From Flaccisagitta enflata (taxonomy: Eukaryota > Chaetognatha > Sagittoidea > Aphragmophora), in contig OZ231126.1 of NCBI GenBank assembly GCA_965153355.1, positions 27,404,001 through 27,468,000 of the forward strand: a DNA stretch of 64,000 bases, written 5' to 3'. Shown here piece by piece: positions 14,701-26,700 of this stretch; position 1 is the first letter of the stretch; each line of letters opens with the position of its first letter. The translations under genes were made by a program, and so were the position numbers. The notes below the pieces were generated by a model that did not search any database, was not told the DNA's origin, and saw only the letters and a list, made by a program, of their open reading frames with translations.

Positions 14701-17700
14701 CAACGGACGGACGGACGGACAAAGCCTCTTATAGAGTTGCGTGTCCGCAACTAAAAACAAGGGGGCTAGGGTGGTGGGTGGGTTAAGGCAGTCATTAGAA
14801 AAAAAAGTCTTGTTGAATATAAGGATATGGTTGGGGCTATAAAGGCAGGGGTTTTAAAGGGGGATTTTATTTTTTCTAATGACTAATGACTCATGGTCTG
14901 TAAAGTGAAAAGTCTTTAAAAAGTCTTGTCAAAAGGCAAAAAGGTCTTTTTTGACCAAGGAAAAGTTGGGCTGAAGAAAGTCTTGTCCCAAAAAAAGTTT
15001 AAAAATGGGTCTTTTGAGTCGATTGACTGCAATATGCAAATGAGATTATTGGACACTTTTCAATGTCTTTAAGTTCAAGGGATTTTATAAATAAAAAACA
15101 AGGGGGCTAGGGTGGTGGGTGGGTTAAGGCAGTCATTAGAAAAAAAAGTCTTGTTGAATATAAGGATATGGTTGGGGCTATAAAGGAAGGGGTTTTTAAG
15201 GGGGATTTTTTTTCTTCTAATGACTAATGACTATAATGACTCATGGTCTGTAAAGTGAAAAGTCTTTAAAAAGTCTTGTCAAAAATTAAAAACGTTTTTT
15301 TTGACCAAGGAAAATTTGGGCTGGGGAAAAAGTCTTGTCCCAAAAGAAGGTAAAAAATGGCTCTTTCAGGACCAATGACTCATGGTCTGTAAAGTGAAAA
15401 GTCTTTAGAAAGTCTAGTCAAAAGGCTAAAGGTCTTTTTTGACCAAAGAAAAGTTGGGCTGGAAAAAAAGTCTTGTCCCAAAAAAGTTTAAAAATGGGTC
15501 TTTTGGGTCGAATGACTGCAATATGCAAATGAGATTATTGGACACTTTTCAATGTCTTTAAGTTCAAGGGATTTTATAAATAAAAAACAAGGGGGCTAGG
15601 GTGGTGGGTGGGTTAAGGCAGTCATTAGAAAAAAAAGTCTTGTTGAATATAAGGATATGGTTGGGGCTATAAAGGCAGGGGTTTTTAAGGGGGATTTTTT
15701 TCTTCTAATGACTAATGACTCTAATGACTCTAATGACTCTAATGACTCTAATGACTCTAATGACTCATGGTCTGTAAAGTGAAAAGTCTTTAAAAAGGTC
15801 TTTTTTGACCAAGGAAAAGTTGGGCTGTAGAAAAAGTCTTGTCCCAAAAAAAGTTTAAAAATGGGACTTTTGGGTCAAATGACTGCAATATGCAAATGAG
15901 TTTATTGGACATTTTTCAATGTCTTTAAGTTCAAGGGATTTTATAAATAAAAAACAAGGGGGCTAGGGTGGTGGGTAGGTTAAGGCAGTCATTAGAAAAA
16001 AAAGTCTTGTTGAATATAAGGATATGGTTGGGGCTATAAAGGCAGGGGTTTTAAAGGGGGATTTTATTTTTTCTAATGACTAATGACTAATGACTCATGG
16101 TCTGTAAAGTGAAAAGTCTTTAAAAAGTCTTGTCAAAAGGCAAAAAGGTCTTTTTTGACCAAGGAAAAGTTGGGCTGAAGAAAGTCTTGTCCCAAAAAAA
16201 GTTTAAGAATGGGTCTTTTGAGTCGAATGACTGCAATATGCAAATGAGATTATTGGACACTTTTCAATGTCTTTAAGTTCAAGGGATTTTATAAATAAAA
16301 AACAAGGGGGCTAGGGTGGTGGGTGGGTTAAGGCAGTCATTAGAAAAAAAAGTCTTGTTGAATATAAGGATATGGTTGGGGCTATAAAGGAAGGGGTTTT
16401 TAAGGGGGATTTTTTTTCTTCTAATGACTCTAATGACTATAATGACTCATGGTCTGTAAAGTGAAAAGTCTTTAAAAAGTCTTGTCAAAAATTAAAAACG
16501 TTTTTTTTGACCAAGGAAAATTTGGGCTGGGGAAAAAGTCTTGTCCCAAAAGAAGGTAAAAAATGGCTCTTTCAGGACCAATGACTCATGGTCTGTAAAG
16601 TGAAAAGTCTTTAAAAAGTCTTGTCAAAAGGCGAAAAGGTCTTTTTTGACCAAAGAGAAGTTGGGCTGGAAAAAAAGTCTTGCCCCAAAAAGTTTAAAAA
16701 TGGGTCTTTTGGGTCGAATGACTGCAATATGCAAATGAGATTATTGGACACTTTTCAATGTCTTTAAGTTCAAGGGATTTTATAAATAAAAAACAAGGGG
16801 GCTAGGGTGGTGGGTGGGTTAAGGCAGCCATTAGAAAAAAAAGTCTTGTTGAATATAAGGATATGGTTGGGGCTATAAAGGCAGGGGTTTTAAAGGGGGA
16901 TTTTATTTTTTCTAATGACTAATGACTAATGACTCATGGTCTGTAAAGTGAAAAGTCTTTAAAAAGTCTTGTCAAAAATTAAAAACGTTTTTTTTGACCA
17001 AGGAAAATTTGGGCTGGGGAAAAAGTCTTGTCCCAAAAGAAGGTAAAAAATGGCTCTTTCAGGACCAATGACTCATGGTCTGTAAAGTGAAAAGTCTTTA
17101 AAAAGTCTTGTCAAAAGGCTAAAGGTCTTTTTTGACCAAAGAAAAGTTGGGCTGGAAAAAAAGTCTTGTCCCAAAAAAGTTTAAAAATGGGTCTTTTGGG
17201 TCGAATGACTGCAATATGCAAATGAGATTATTGGACACTTTTCAATGTCTTTAAGTTCAAGGGATTTTATAAATAAAAAACAAGGGGGCTAGGGTGGTGG
17301 GTGGGTTAAGGCAGTCATTAGAAAAAAAAGTCTTGTTGAATATAAGGATATGGTTGGGGCTATAAAGGCAGGGGTTTTTAAGGGGGATTTTTTTCTTCTA
17401 ATGACTAATGACTCTAATGACTCTAATGACTCTAATGACTCTAATGACTCTAATGACTCTAATGACTCTAATGACTCATGGTCTGTAAAGTGAAAAGTCT
17501 TTAAAAAGGTCTTTTTTGACCAAGGAAAAGTTGGGCTGTAGAAAAAGTCTTGTCCCAAAAAAAGTTTAAAAATGGGACTTTTGGGTCAAATGACTGCAAT
17601 ATGCAAATGAGATTATTGGACATTTTTCAATGTCTTTAAGTTCAAGGGATTTTATAAATAAAAAACAAGGGGGCTAGGGTGGTGGGTGGGTTAAGGCAGT

Positions 17701-20700
17701 CATTAGAAAAAAAAGTCTTGTTGAATATAAGGATATGGTTGGGGCTATAAAGGCAGGGGTTTTTAAGGGGGATTTTTTTCTTCTAATGACTCTCTAATGA
17801 CTCTAATGACTCTAATGACTCTAATGACTCTAATGACTCTAATGACTCATGGTCTGTAAAGTGAAAAGTCTTTAAAAAGTCTTGTCAAAAGGCAAAAAGG
17901 TCTTTTTTGACCAAGGAAAAGTTGGGCTGGAGAAAAAGTCTTGTCCCAAAAAAAGTTTAAAAATGGGTCTTTTGGGTCAAATGACTGCAATATGCAAATG
18001 AGATTATTGGACACTTTTCAATGTCTTTAAGTTCAAGGGATTTTATAAATAAAAAACAAGGGGGCTAGGGTGGTGGGTGGGTTAAGGCAGTCATTAGAAA
18101 AAAAAGTCTTGTTGAATATAAGGATATGGTTGGGGCTATAAAGGCAGGGGTTTTAAAGGGGGATTTTATTTTTTCTAATGACTCTAATGACTCTAATGAC
18201 TCATGGTCTGTAAAGTGAAAAGTCTTTAAAAAGTCTTGTCAAAAGGCAAAAAGGTCTTTTTTGACCAAGGAAAAGTTGGGCTGGAGAAAAAGTCTTGTCC
18301 CAAAAAAAGTTTAAAAATGGGTCTTTTGGGTCGAATGACTGCAATATGCAAATGAGATTATTGGACACTTTTCAATGTCTTTAAGTTCAAGGGATTTTAT
18401 AAATAAAAAACAAGGGGGCTAGGGTGGTGGGTGGGTTAAGGCAGTCATTAGAAAAAAAAAGTCTTGTTGAATATAAGGATATGGTTGGGGCTATAAAGGC
18501 AGGGGTTTTAAAGGGGGATTTTATTTTTTCTAATGACTAATGACTCTAATGACTCGTGGTCTGTAAAGTGAAAAGTCTTTAAAAAGTCTTGTCAAAAGTT
18601 AAAAAGGTCTTTTTTGACCAAGGAAAATTTGGGCTGGAGAAAAAGTCTTGTCCCAAAAGAAGGTAAAAAATGGCTCTTTTGGGACCAAATGACTCATGGT
18701 CTGTAAAGTGAAAAGTCTTTAAAATGTCTTGTCAAAAGGCAAAAAGGTCTTATTTGACCAAAGAAAGTTGGGCTGGAGAAAAAGTCTTGTCCCAAAAAAA
18801 GTTTAAAAATGGGTCTTTTGGGTCAAATGACTGCAATATGCAAATGAGATTATTGGACACTTTTCAATGTCTTTAAGTTCAAGGGATTTTATAAATAAAA
18901 AACAAGGGGGCTAGGGTGGTGGGTGGGTTAAGGCAGTCATTAGAAAAAAAAGTCTTGTTGAGTATAAGGATATGGTTGGGGCTATAAAGGCAGGGGTTTG
19001 AAAGGGGGATTTTATTTTTTTCTAATGACTCTAATGACTCTAATGACTCATGGTCTGTAAAGTGAAAAGTCTTTAAAAAGTCTTGTCAAAAGGCAAAAAG
19101 GTCTTTTTTTGACCAAAGAAAAGTTGGGCTGGAGAAAAAGTCTTGTCCCAAAAAAAGTATTAAAAAGGGTCTTTTGGGTCAAATGACTGCAATATGCAAA
19201 TGAGATTATTGGACACTTTTCAATGTCTTTAAGTTGAAGGGATTTTATAAATAAAAAACAAGGGGGCTAGGGTGGTGGGTGGGTTAAGGTAGTCATTAGA
19301 AAAAAAAAAGTCTTGTTGAATATAAGGATATGGTTGGGGCTATAAAGGCAGGGGTTTTAAAGGGGGATTTTATTTTTTCTAATGACTCTAATGACTCTAA
19401 TGACTCGTGGTCTGTAAAGTGAAAAGTCTTTAAAAAGTCTTGTCAAAAGTTAAAAAGGTTTTTTTTGACCAAGGAAAATTTGGGCTGGGGAAAAAGTCTT
19501 GTCCCAAAAGAAGGTAAAAAATGGCTCTTTTGGGACCAATGACTCATGGTCTGTAAAGTGAAAAGTCTTTAAAAAGTCTTGTCAAAAGGCAAAAAGGTCT
19601 TTTTTGACCAAAGAAAAGTTGGGCTGGAAAAAAAGTCTTGTCCCAAAAAAAGTTTAAAAATGGGTCTTTTGGGTCGAATGACTGCAATATGCAAATGAGA
19701 TTATTGGACACTTTTCAATGTCTTTAAGTTCAAGGGATTTTATAAATAAAAAACAAGGGGGCTAGGGTGGTGGGTGGGTTAAGGCAGTCATTAGAAAAAA
19801 AAAGTCTTGTTGAATATAAGGATATGGTTGGGGCTATAAAGGCAGGGGTATTAAAGGGGGATTTTATTTTCTCTAATGACTCCAATGACTCTCATGACTC
19901 ATGGTCTGTAAAGTGAAAAGTCTTTAAAAAGTCTTGTCAAAAGTTAAAAAGGTCTTTTTTGACCAAGGAAAATTTGGGCTGGAGAAAAAGTCTTGTCCCA
20001 AAAGAAGGTAAAAAATGGCTCTTTTGGGACCAATGACTCATGGTCTGTAAAGTGAAAAGTCTTTAAAAAGTCTTGTCAAAAGGCAAAAAGGTCTTTTTTG
20101 ACCAAAGAAAAGTTGGGCTGGAGAAAAAGTCTTGTCCCAAAAAAAGTTTAAAAATGGGTCTTTTGGGTCAAATGACTGCAATATGCAAATGAGATTATTG
20201 GACACTTTTCAATGTCTTTAAGTTCAAGGGATTTTATAAAAAAAAAACAAGGGGGCTAGGGTGGTGGGTGGGTTAAGGCAGTCATTAGAAAAAAAAGTCT
20301 TGTTGAATATAAGGATATGGTTGGGGCTATAAAGGCAGGGGTTTTAATGGGGGATTTTATTTTTTCTAATGACTCTAATGACTCGTGGTCTGTAAAGCAA
20401 AAAGTCTTTAAAAAGTCTTGTCAAAAGTTAAAAACGTTTTTTTTGACCAAAGAAAGGTTGGGCTGGGAAAAAAGTCTTGTCCCAAAAAAGTTTAAAAATG
20501 GGTCTTTTGGGTCGAATGACTGCAATATGCAAATGAGATTATTGGACACTTTTCAATGTTTTTAAGTTCAAGGGATTTTATAAATAAAAAACAAGGGGGC
20601 TAGGGTGGTAGGTGGGTTAAGGCAGTCATTAGAAGAAAAAAAAGTCTTGTTGAATATAAGGATATGGTTGGGGCTATAAAGGCAGGGGATTTAAAGGGGG

Positions 20701-23700
20701 ATTTTATTTTCTCTAATGACTCGTGGTCTGAAAAGTGAAAAGTCTTTAAAAAGTCTTGTCAAAAGTTAAAAAGGTCTTTTTTGACCAAGGAAAATTTGGG
20801 CTGGAGAAAAAGTCTTGTCCCAAAAGAAAGTAAAAAATGGCTCTTTTGGGACCAATGACTCATGGTCTGTAAAGTGAAAAGTCTTTAAAAAGTCTTGTCA
20901 AAAGGCAAAAAGGTCTTTTTTGACCGAAGAAAAGTTGGGCTGGAGAAAAAGTCTTGTCCCAAAAAAAGTTTAAAAATGGGTCTTTTGGGTCAAATGACTG
21001 CAATATGCAAATGAGATTATTGGACACTTTTCAATGTCTTTAAGTTCAAGGAATCTTATAAATAAAAAACAAGGGGGCTAGGGTGGTGGGTGGGTTAAGG
21101 CAGTCATTAGAAAAACAAGGACAACCCATTACAGTCGCGTGCGGTTGTTAAGACAATTTGACTAAAAGACAAAAGGACCAAAAGCCTAAGAGACTAAATG
21201 TTAATTGACTAAATGTAAATTAACATAAATTAACTTTAAATAACTAAAAATGACTTTAAATGGCGTCAAACGTCGAAAAAAAGCTAAAAAAAGCTAAGTG
21301 GGACCAACCGACAGACGGACCGACAGACGGACAGAGTGGGTCAGAGTTGCGTGCACGCGACTAAAAAGTCTTGTTGAATATAAGGATATGGTTGGGGCTA
21401 TAAAGGCAGGGGTTTTAAAGGGGGATTTTATTTTTTCTAATGACTCTAATGACTCTAATAACTCGTGGTCTGTAAAGTGAAAAGTCTTTAAAAAGTCTTG
21501 TCAAAAGGTAAAAAGGTCTTTTTTGGTCAAAGAAAAGTTGGGCTGGAGAAAAAGTCTTGTCCCAAAAAAAGTTTAAAAATGGGTCTTTTGGGTCGAATGA
21601 CTGCAATATGCAAATGAGATTATTGGACACTTTTCAATGTCTTTAAGTTCAAGGGATTTTATAAATAAAAAACAAGGGGGCTAGGGTGGTGGGTGGGTTA
21701 AGGCAGTCATTAGAAAAAAAAAAGTCTTGTTGAATATAAGGATATGGTTGGGGCTATAAAGGCAGGGGTTTTAAAGGGGGATTTTATTTTTTCTAACGAC
21801 TCTAATGACTCTAATGACTCATGGTCTGTAAAGTGAAAAGTCTTTAAAAAGTCTTGTCAAAAGGCAAAAAGGTCTTATTTGACCAAAGAAAAGTTGGGCT
21901 GGAGAAAAAGTCTTGTCCCAAAAAAAGTTTAAAAATGGGTCTTTTGGGTCGAATGACTGCAATATGCAAATGAGATTATTAGACACTTTTCAATGTCTTT
22001 AAGCTCAAGGGATTTCATAAAAAAAAACCAAGGGAGCTAGGGTGGTGGGTGGGTTAAGGCATTAGAAAAAAAAGTCTTGTTGAACATAAGGATATGGTTG
22101 GGGCTATAAAGGCAGGGGTTTTTAAGGGGGATTTTATTTTTCTTATGACCTGTAATGACTAACGACTTCTAATGACTCATGGGCTGTAGCAAGAAAAATC
22201 ACCACATGTGATCCCTATAAGAGAAAGCTTCATTTTAAAAAAAAGCATGTCCCTATGATGTACAGCAAAACTAATTTGGAATTTTTTTTTATTCTAGCTT
22301 CTCCACCCATTGCCCCAACCACCCACCCCCACTGCCCCACCTCATGCGATCCCTATAAAGGAAAGCTTTTCTAAAGGATTGTGCTACTTTTGAATATATG
22401 CATTCCCTTATAATGACTACATGCGGTAGGGTGGTGGGTGGGTGGGGTGGTGGCTGTACTTTGTCAGGTCACACTTGTTTTGAAAAGCAGCTTTCCCTTT
22501 TAAGAACCGCATACGGTGGGGCGGTGGGTGGGTGGGGCAGTGGCTGTACCCCTTAGGGTCGCGCTCCTTTTGAAAAGAACCTTTCCCTTTAATGGATCGC
22601 CTGCGATGGGATGGTGGTTCTGAAGTTTGCAAAAACATCGCCTTCATCAAAATTGAGAAACTTTTCCTTTGGCACAAGTTGAGAAACTTAGCTTTCTAAG
22701 TTGAGAAACTTTGCCTTTGGCAAAGTTGAGAAACTTTGCCTTTGGCAAAGTTGGAAAACATTACCTTCGGCAAAGTTAAGAAACATTGCCTTCGGCAAAG
22801 TTGAGAGACTTTGCTTTTAGCAAAGTTGAGAGACTATGCCTTTGGCAAAGTTAAGAAACTTTGCCTTTGGCAAAGTTAAAGAACTCTAAACGCAACCCAG
22901 TCCCTAACCCTAAACTCAACCCAGTTCCTCACCCTAAACTCAACCCAGTTCCTAAACCTAAACTCAACCCAGTTCCTAACCCTAAACTCCACCCAGTCCC
23001 TAACCCTTAACTCAACCCAGTCACTAACCCTTAACCAGTCCCTAAACCTAAGCTCAAACCAGTCCCTAACCCTCAACTCAACCCAGTCCCTAACCCTAAA
23101 CTCAACCCAGACCCTAACCCTAAACTCAACCCAGTCCCTAACCCTAAATTCAACCAGTCCCTAACCCTAAATTCAACCAGTCCCTAAGCCTAAACTCAAC
23201 CAGTCCCTAACCCTAAACTCAAACCAGTTCCCAACTCTTGACTCAAACCAGTTTCTAACCCTAAACTCAACCCAGTCACTAACCCTTAACTCAATCCAGT
23301 CCCTGACCCAAAACTCAACCCAGACCCTAAACTCAAACCAGTCCCTAACCCTAAACTCAACCCAGACCCCAACCCTAAACTCAACCCAGACCCTAACCCT
23401 AAACTCAACCCAGTCCCTAACCCTAAACTAAACCCAGTTCCTAACCCTAAACTCAACTCAGTTCCTAACCCTAAATTCAACTCAGTTCCTAACCCTAAAT
23501 TCAACTCAGTCCCTAACCTTAAACTCAACCAGTCCCTAACCCTAAACTCAACCAGTCCCTAACCCTAAACTCAAACCCGTCCCTAACCCTAAAGTCAAAC
23601 CAGTTGCTAAGCCTAAATTCAACCCAGTTGCTAAGCCTAAATTCAACCCAGTTGCTAAGCCTAAATTCAACCCAGTTGCTAAGCCTAAATTCAACCCAGT

Positions 23701-26700
23701 TGCCAACCCTAAATTCAACCCAGTTGCTAACCCTAAATTCAAGCCAGTTTTTAACCCTAAACCCAACCCATTCCCTAACCCTGAACTCAACCCAGTCCCT
23801 AACCTTAAATACAATCCAGTCCTTATTCCTAAACTCAATCCAATCCTTATTGCCAAACTCAATCCAGTCCCTAACCCTAACTTCAACCAAGACCCTAACC
23901 CTACACCAGACCTCTTGATTATGATTATCTTCCGAGCAGCAGGATTTTTATACTAAATTCTTCCGACAGACCCTTTTTACTATTACTAAATAAAAAGTTA
24001 CAATAAATCGGGGTTTCAGCACTCAAAAATATTTTCAGATTCATCTTTGAATCTGTTTAAAAGGATGCGATGGTAGTTGGATGGGAGATATCTTTTTTTT
24101 AAAGATTTTGAAAATTTCTATTTCATGGTTTTAAGAGAAGAAATGCCCCAGGGTTGGAAGGGTGGATTAATCCATTTGAAAAAATCCTGAATTAATCCAA
24201 ATGGATAAAATGGATTTTTTCAAAAAATTTTTTGAAAAAATCTGGATTTTTTCAAATTTTTTAATTTTTTTTGCAAAAATGACCAAACCTCTAAGGAAGA
24301 TATTTTTCAATGGTTTCAAGTCCTGAATAAGACAATCTTTTATTTTCTCACAGATTTTTAGTCGCGTGCACGCGACTCTACAACCCGCTTTGTCGGTCCA
24401 TCCGTCCGTTGGTCCATCGGTCCATCGGTCCGTCGGTCCGTCGGTCCATCCGTCACACTTTACTTTTTTGGCGTTTTTGAGCTTTTTGGCCATACTGCTC
24501 CTGCCCAAATGCTTGGCTGACCTCAAATATGGCCCCTGCCCACCCGCACGCGACTGGGGTAGCCGTGTATCCAGCCTTGTTTTCTGTCTTTGAACGTATG
24601 AGGGCTTTTGTTTCTGAGAAACTTTCTCTTGACCAAAAGCATCTCGAACTCTGTGTGATTGAATCCAGGATACAGTAGAACGCTAGCAATCGATTTTATG
24701 AATTACATTTTCTCAATAATGCGCCATGCATATTATCTTATTAAATAGTTTTATTAAAGTTATGTGTATCCTTTTATCATATCTTGGTGTACGTAATTTT
24801 CGCAGAAATACATCTTTGAACCGGGATAACCAGGTGTGAAAAACATTTCCACTGTTGCCTGTTGAACTGCTCTATATTCATTTTATTAATCATTTATCTG
24901 TTACTTATCACATTTAATCATTGTATGCCCTATATCAATATCATAACCAGTAGTTAATCACATCGTATGGCGCATTTTTGAAAAAATCCACCGATTGAAA
25001 AAATCCACGATTTTATCCAGATTAATCCAAAATGGATTAATCCAAATGGATTTTTTCAAAAAAAATGGATTTTTTAACAACCCTGAAATGCCCTCTTTCT
25101 CCTTTTCCTCTTCTTTTTCTTCCCTCTATTTGATTTTTCATTTTTTTTCTTCTTTTTCTCTTTTTTCCTTCGTTTTCGTTTTCCTTTTCCTTTTCCTTTT
25201 CCTTCTCTTTTTCTTTTTTCTTTTTTTACTCTCTCTTCATTCCTTACTTCTCATTCCTTTTCTCCTTTTCCTCCCAAAACCTTCCGACATGCCCCCTTCT
25301 CTTCCAAGCAGCGGCGCTGCACGCTGCAACATAATCAAGACGTCTGCCCTACACTAAATCAGTAAATCCAGTCCCTAACCCTAAACTCAACTAGATGGTT
25401 GCAGCATCAACCTACTTGAAGCCACCTTTAATCACCCATCTACTTTAGGGTTAAGGATTTTGTCTAGTTAAGGGTGGGGGATTGGGTTGAGTGAAGGGAC
25501 TGGGCTGAGTTTAGGGCTAGGGACGAGGTTGAGTTTAGGGTGAGGGACTGGGTTGAGTTTAAAATTAGGGACTGGGTTGAGTTTAGGGTTAGGGACTGGG
25601 TTGAGTTTAGGGTTAGGGACTGGGTTGAGTTTAGGGTTAGGGACTGGGTTGAGTTTAGGTTAGGACTGAGTTTAGGTAGGGACCCAAGGAGTTTAGGGCT
25701 AGGGACGAGGTTGAGTTTAGGGTTAGGGACTGGGCTGAGTTTAGGTTAGTGGACTGGGTGAGGGGTGAGGGACTGGGGTTGAGTTTAGGGTTAGGGACTG
25801 GGCTGAGTTTAGGGTTAGGGACTGGGTTGAGTTTAGGGTTAGGGACTGGGTTGAGTTTAGGGTTAGGGACTGGGTTGAGTTTAGGGTTAGGGACTGGGTT
25901 GAGTTTAGGGTTAGGGACTGGGTTGAGTTTAGGGTTAGGGACTGGGTTGAGTGTAGGGTTAGGGACTGGGTTGAGTGTAGGGTTAGGGACTGGGTTGAGT
26001 TTAGGGTTAGGGACTGGGTTGAGTTTAGGGTTAGGGACTGGGTTGAGTTTAGGGTTAGGGACTGGGTTGAGTTTAGGGTTAGGGACTGGGTTGAGTTTAG
26101 GGTTAGGGACTGGGTTGAGTTTAGGGTTAGGGACTGGGTTGAGTTTAGGGTTAGGGACTGGGTTGAGTTTAGGGTTAGGGACTGGGTTGAGTTTAGGGTT
26201 AGGGACTGGGTTGAGTTTAGGGTTAGGGACTGGGTTGAGTTTAGGGTTAGGGACTGGGTTGAGTTTAGTGAAAGGACTGGGCTGAGTTTAGGGTTAGGGA
26301 CTGGGACTTGAGCTTCTAGGGTTAGGACTGGATTGAGTTTAGGGTTGGGGACTGATTGAGCTAGGGTTAGGGACTGGGCTGAGTTTAGGTTAGGGACTGG
26401 GTTGAGTTTAGGTTAGTGACTGGGTTGAGTTTAGGGTTAGTGACTGTCCAGTTTAGGTAAGGGACTGGGCGGGAGTTTAGGGTATGGGACTGGGCTGAGT
26501 TTAGGGTTAGGGACTGCGTGGAGTTTAGGTTAGGGACTGGGTTGAGTTTAGGTTATGGACTGGGTTGAGTGTAGGTTAGGGGACTGCTGAGTGTAGGGTT
26601 AGGGACTGCTGAGGTTAGGGACTGGGTGTGAGTGTAGGGTTAGGGACTGGGTTGAGTGTAGGGGTTAGGACCAAGTTGGAGTGCAGGGCTAGGGGACTGG

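Larger units (their letters stand above)
14355..22150 (+). repeat. Large satellite, ~17 units of ~345-390 or ~490 bp
   Basis: The landmark CAAGGGGGCTAGGGTGGT occurs near 14758, 15099, 15588, 15955, 16303, 16794, 17281, 17666, 18057, 18411, 18903, 19259, 19754, 20248, 20592, 21070, 21673 and 22028. Short units have one GGTCTGTAAAGTGAAAAG segment and long units two. Each unit holds a TCTAATGAC run of variable number, an ATGCAAAT octamer-like motif and an AATAAA near its end. Two HSR copies interrupt the array. All of it is in PTB intron 8. Confidence 0.95.

Noticed and set aside
21116-21362. HSR family as typical tRNA-derived SINEs
   Set aside because: I see no A/B-box pair or tRNA fold in the copies read; the defining features are terminal hairpins and inverse ends.
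14355-22150. CRISPR-like array
   Set aside because: Units of 350-490 bp without unique spacers, in a eukaryotic intron.
25749-26285. 178-codon LGTGLSLG repeat frame
   Set aside because: Product of the 24-bp satellite; open only because 24 is a multiple of 3.
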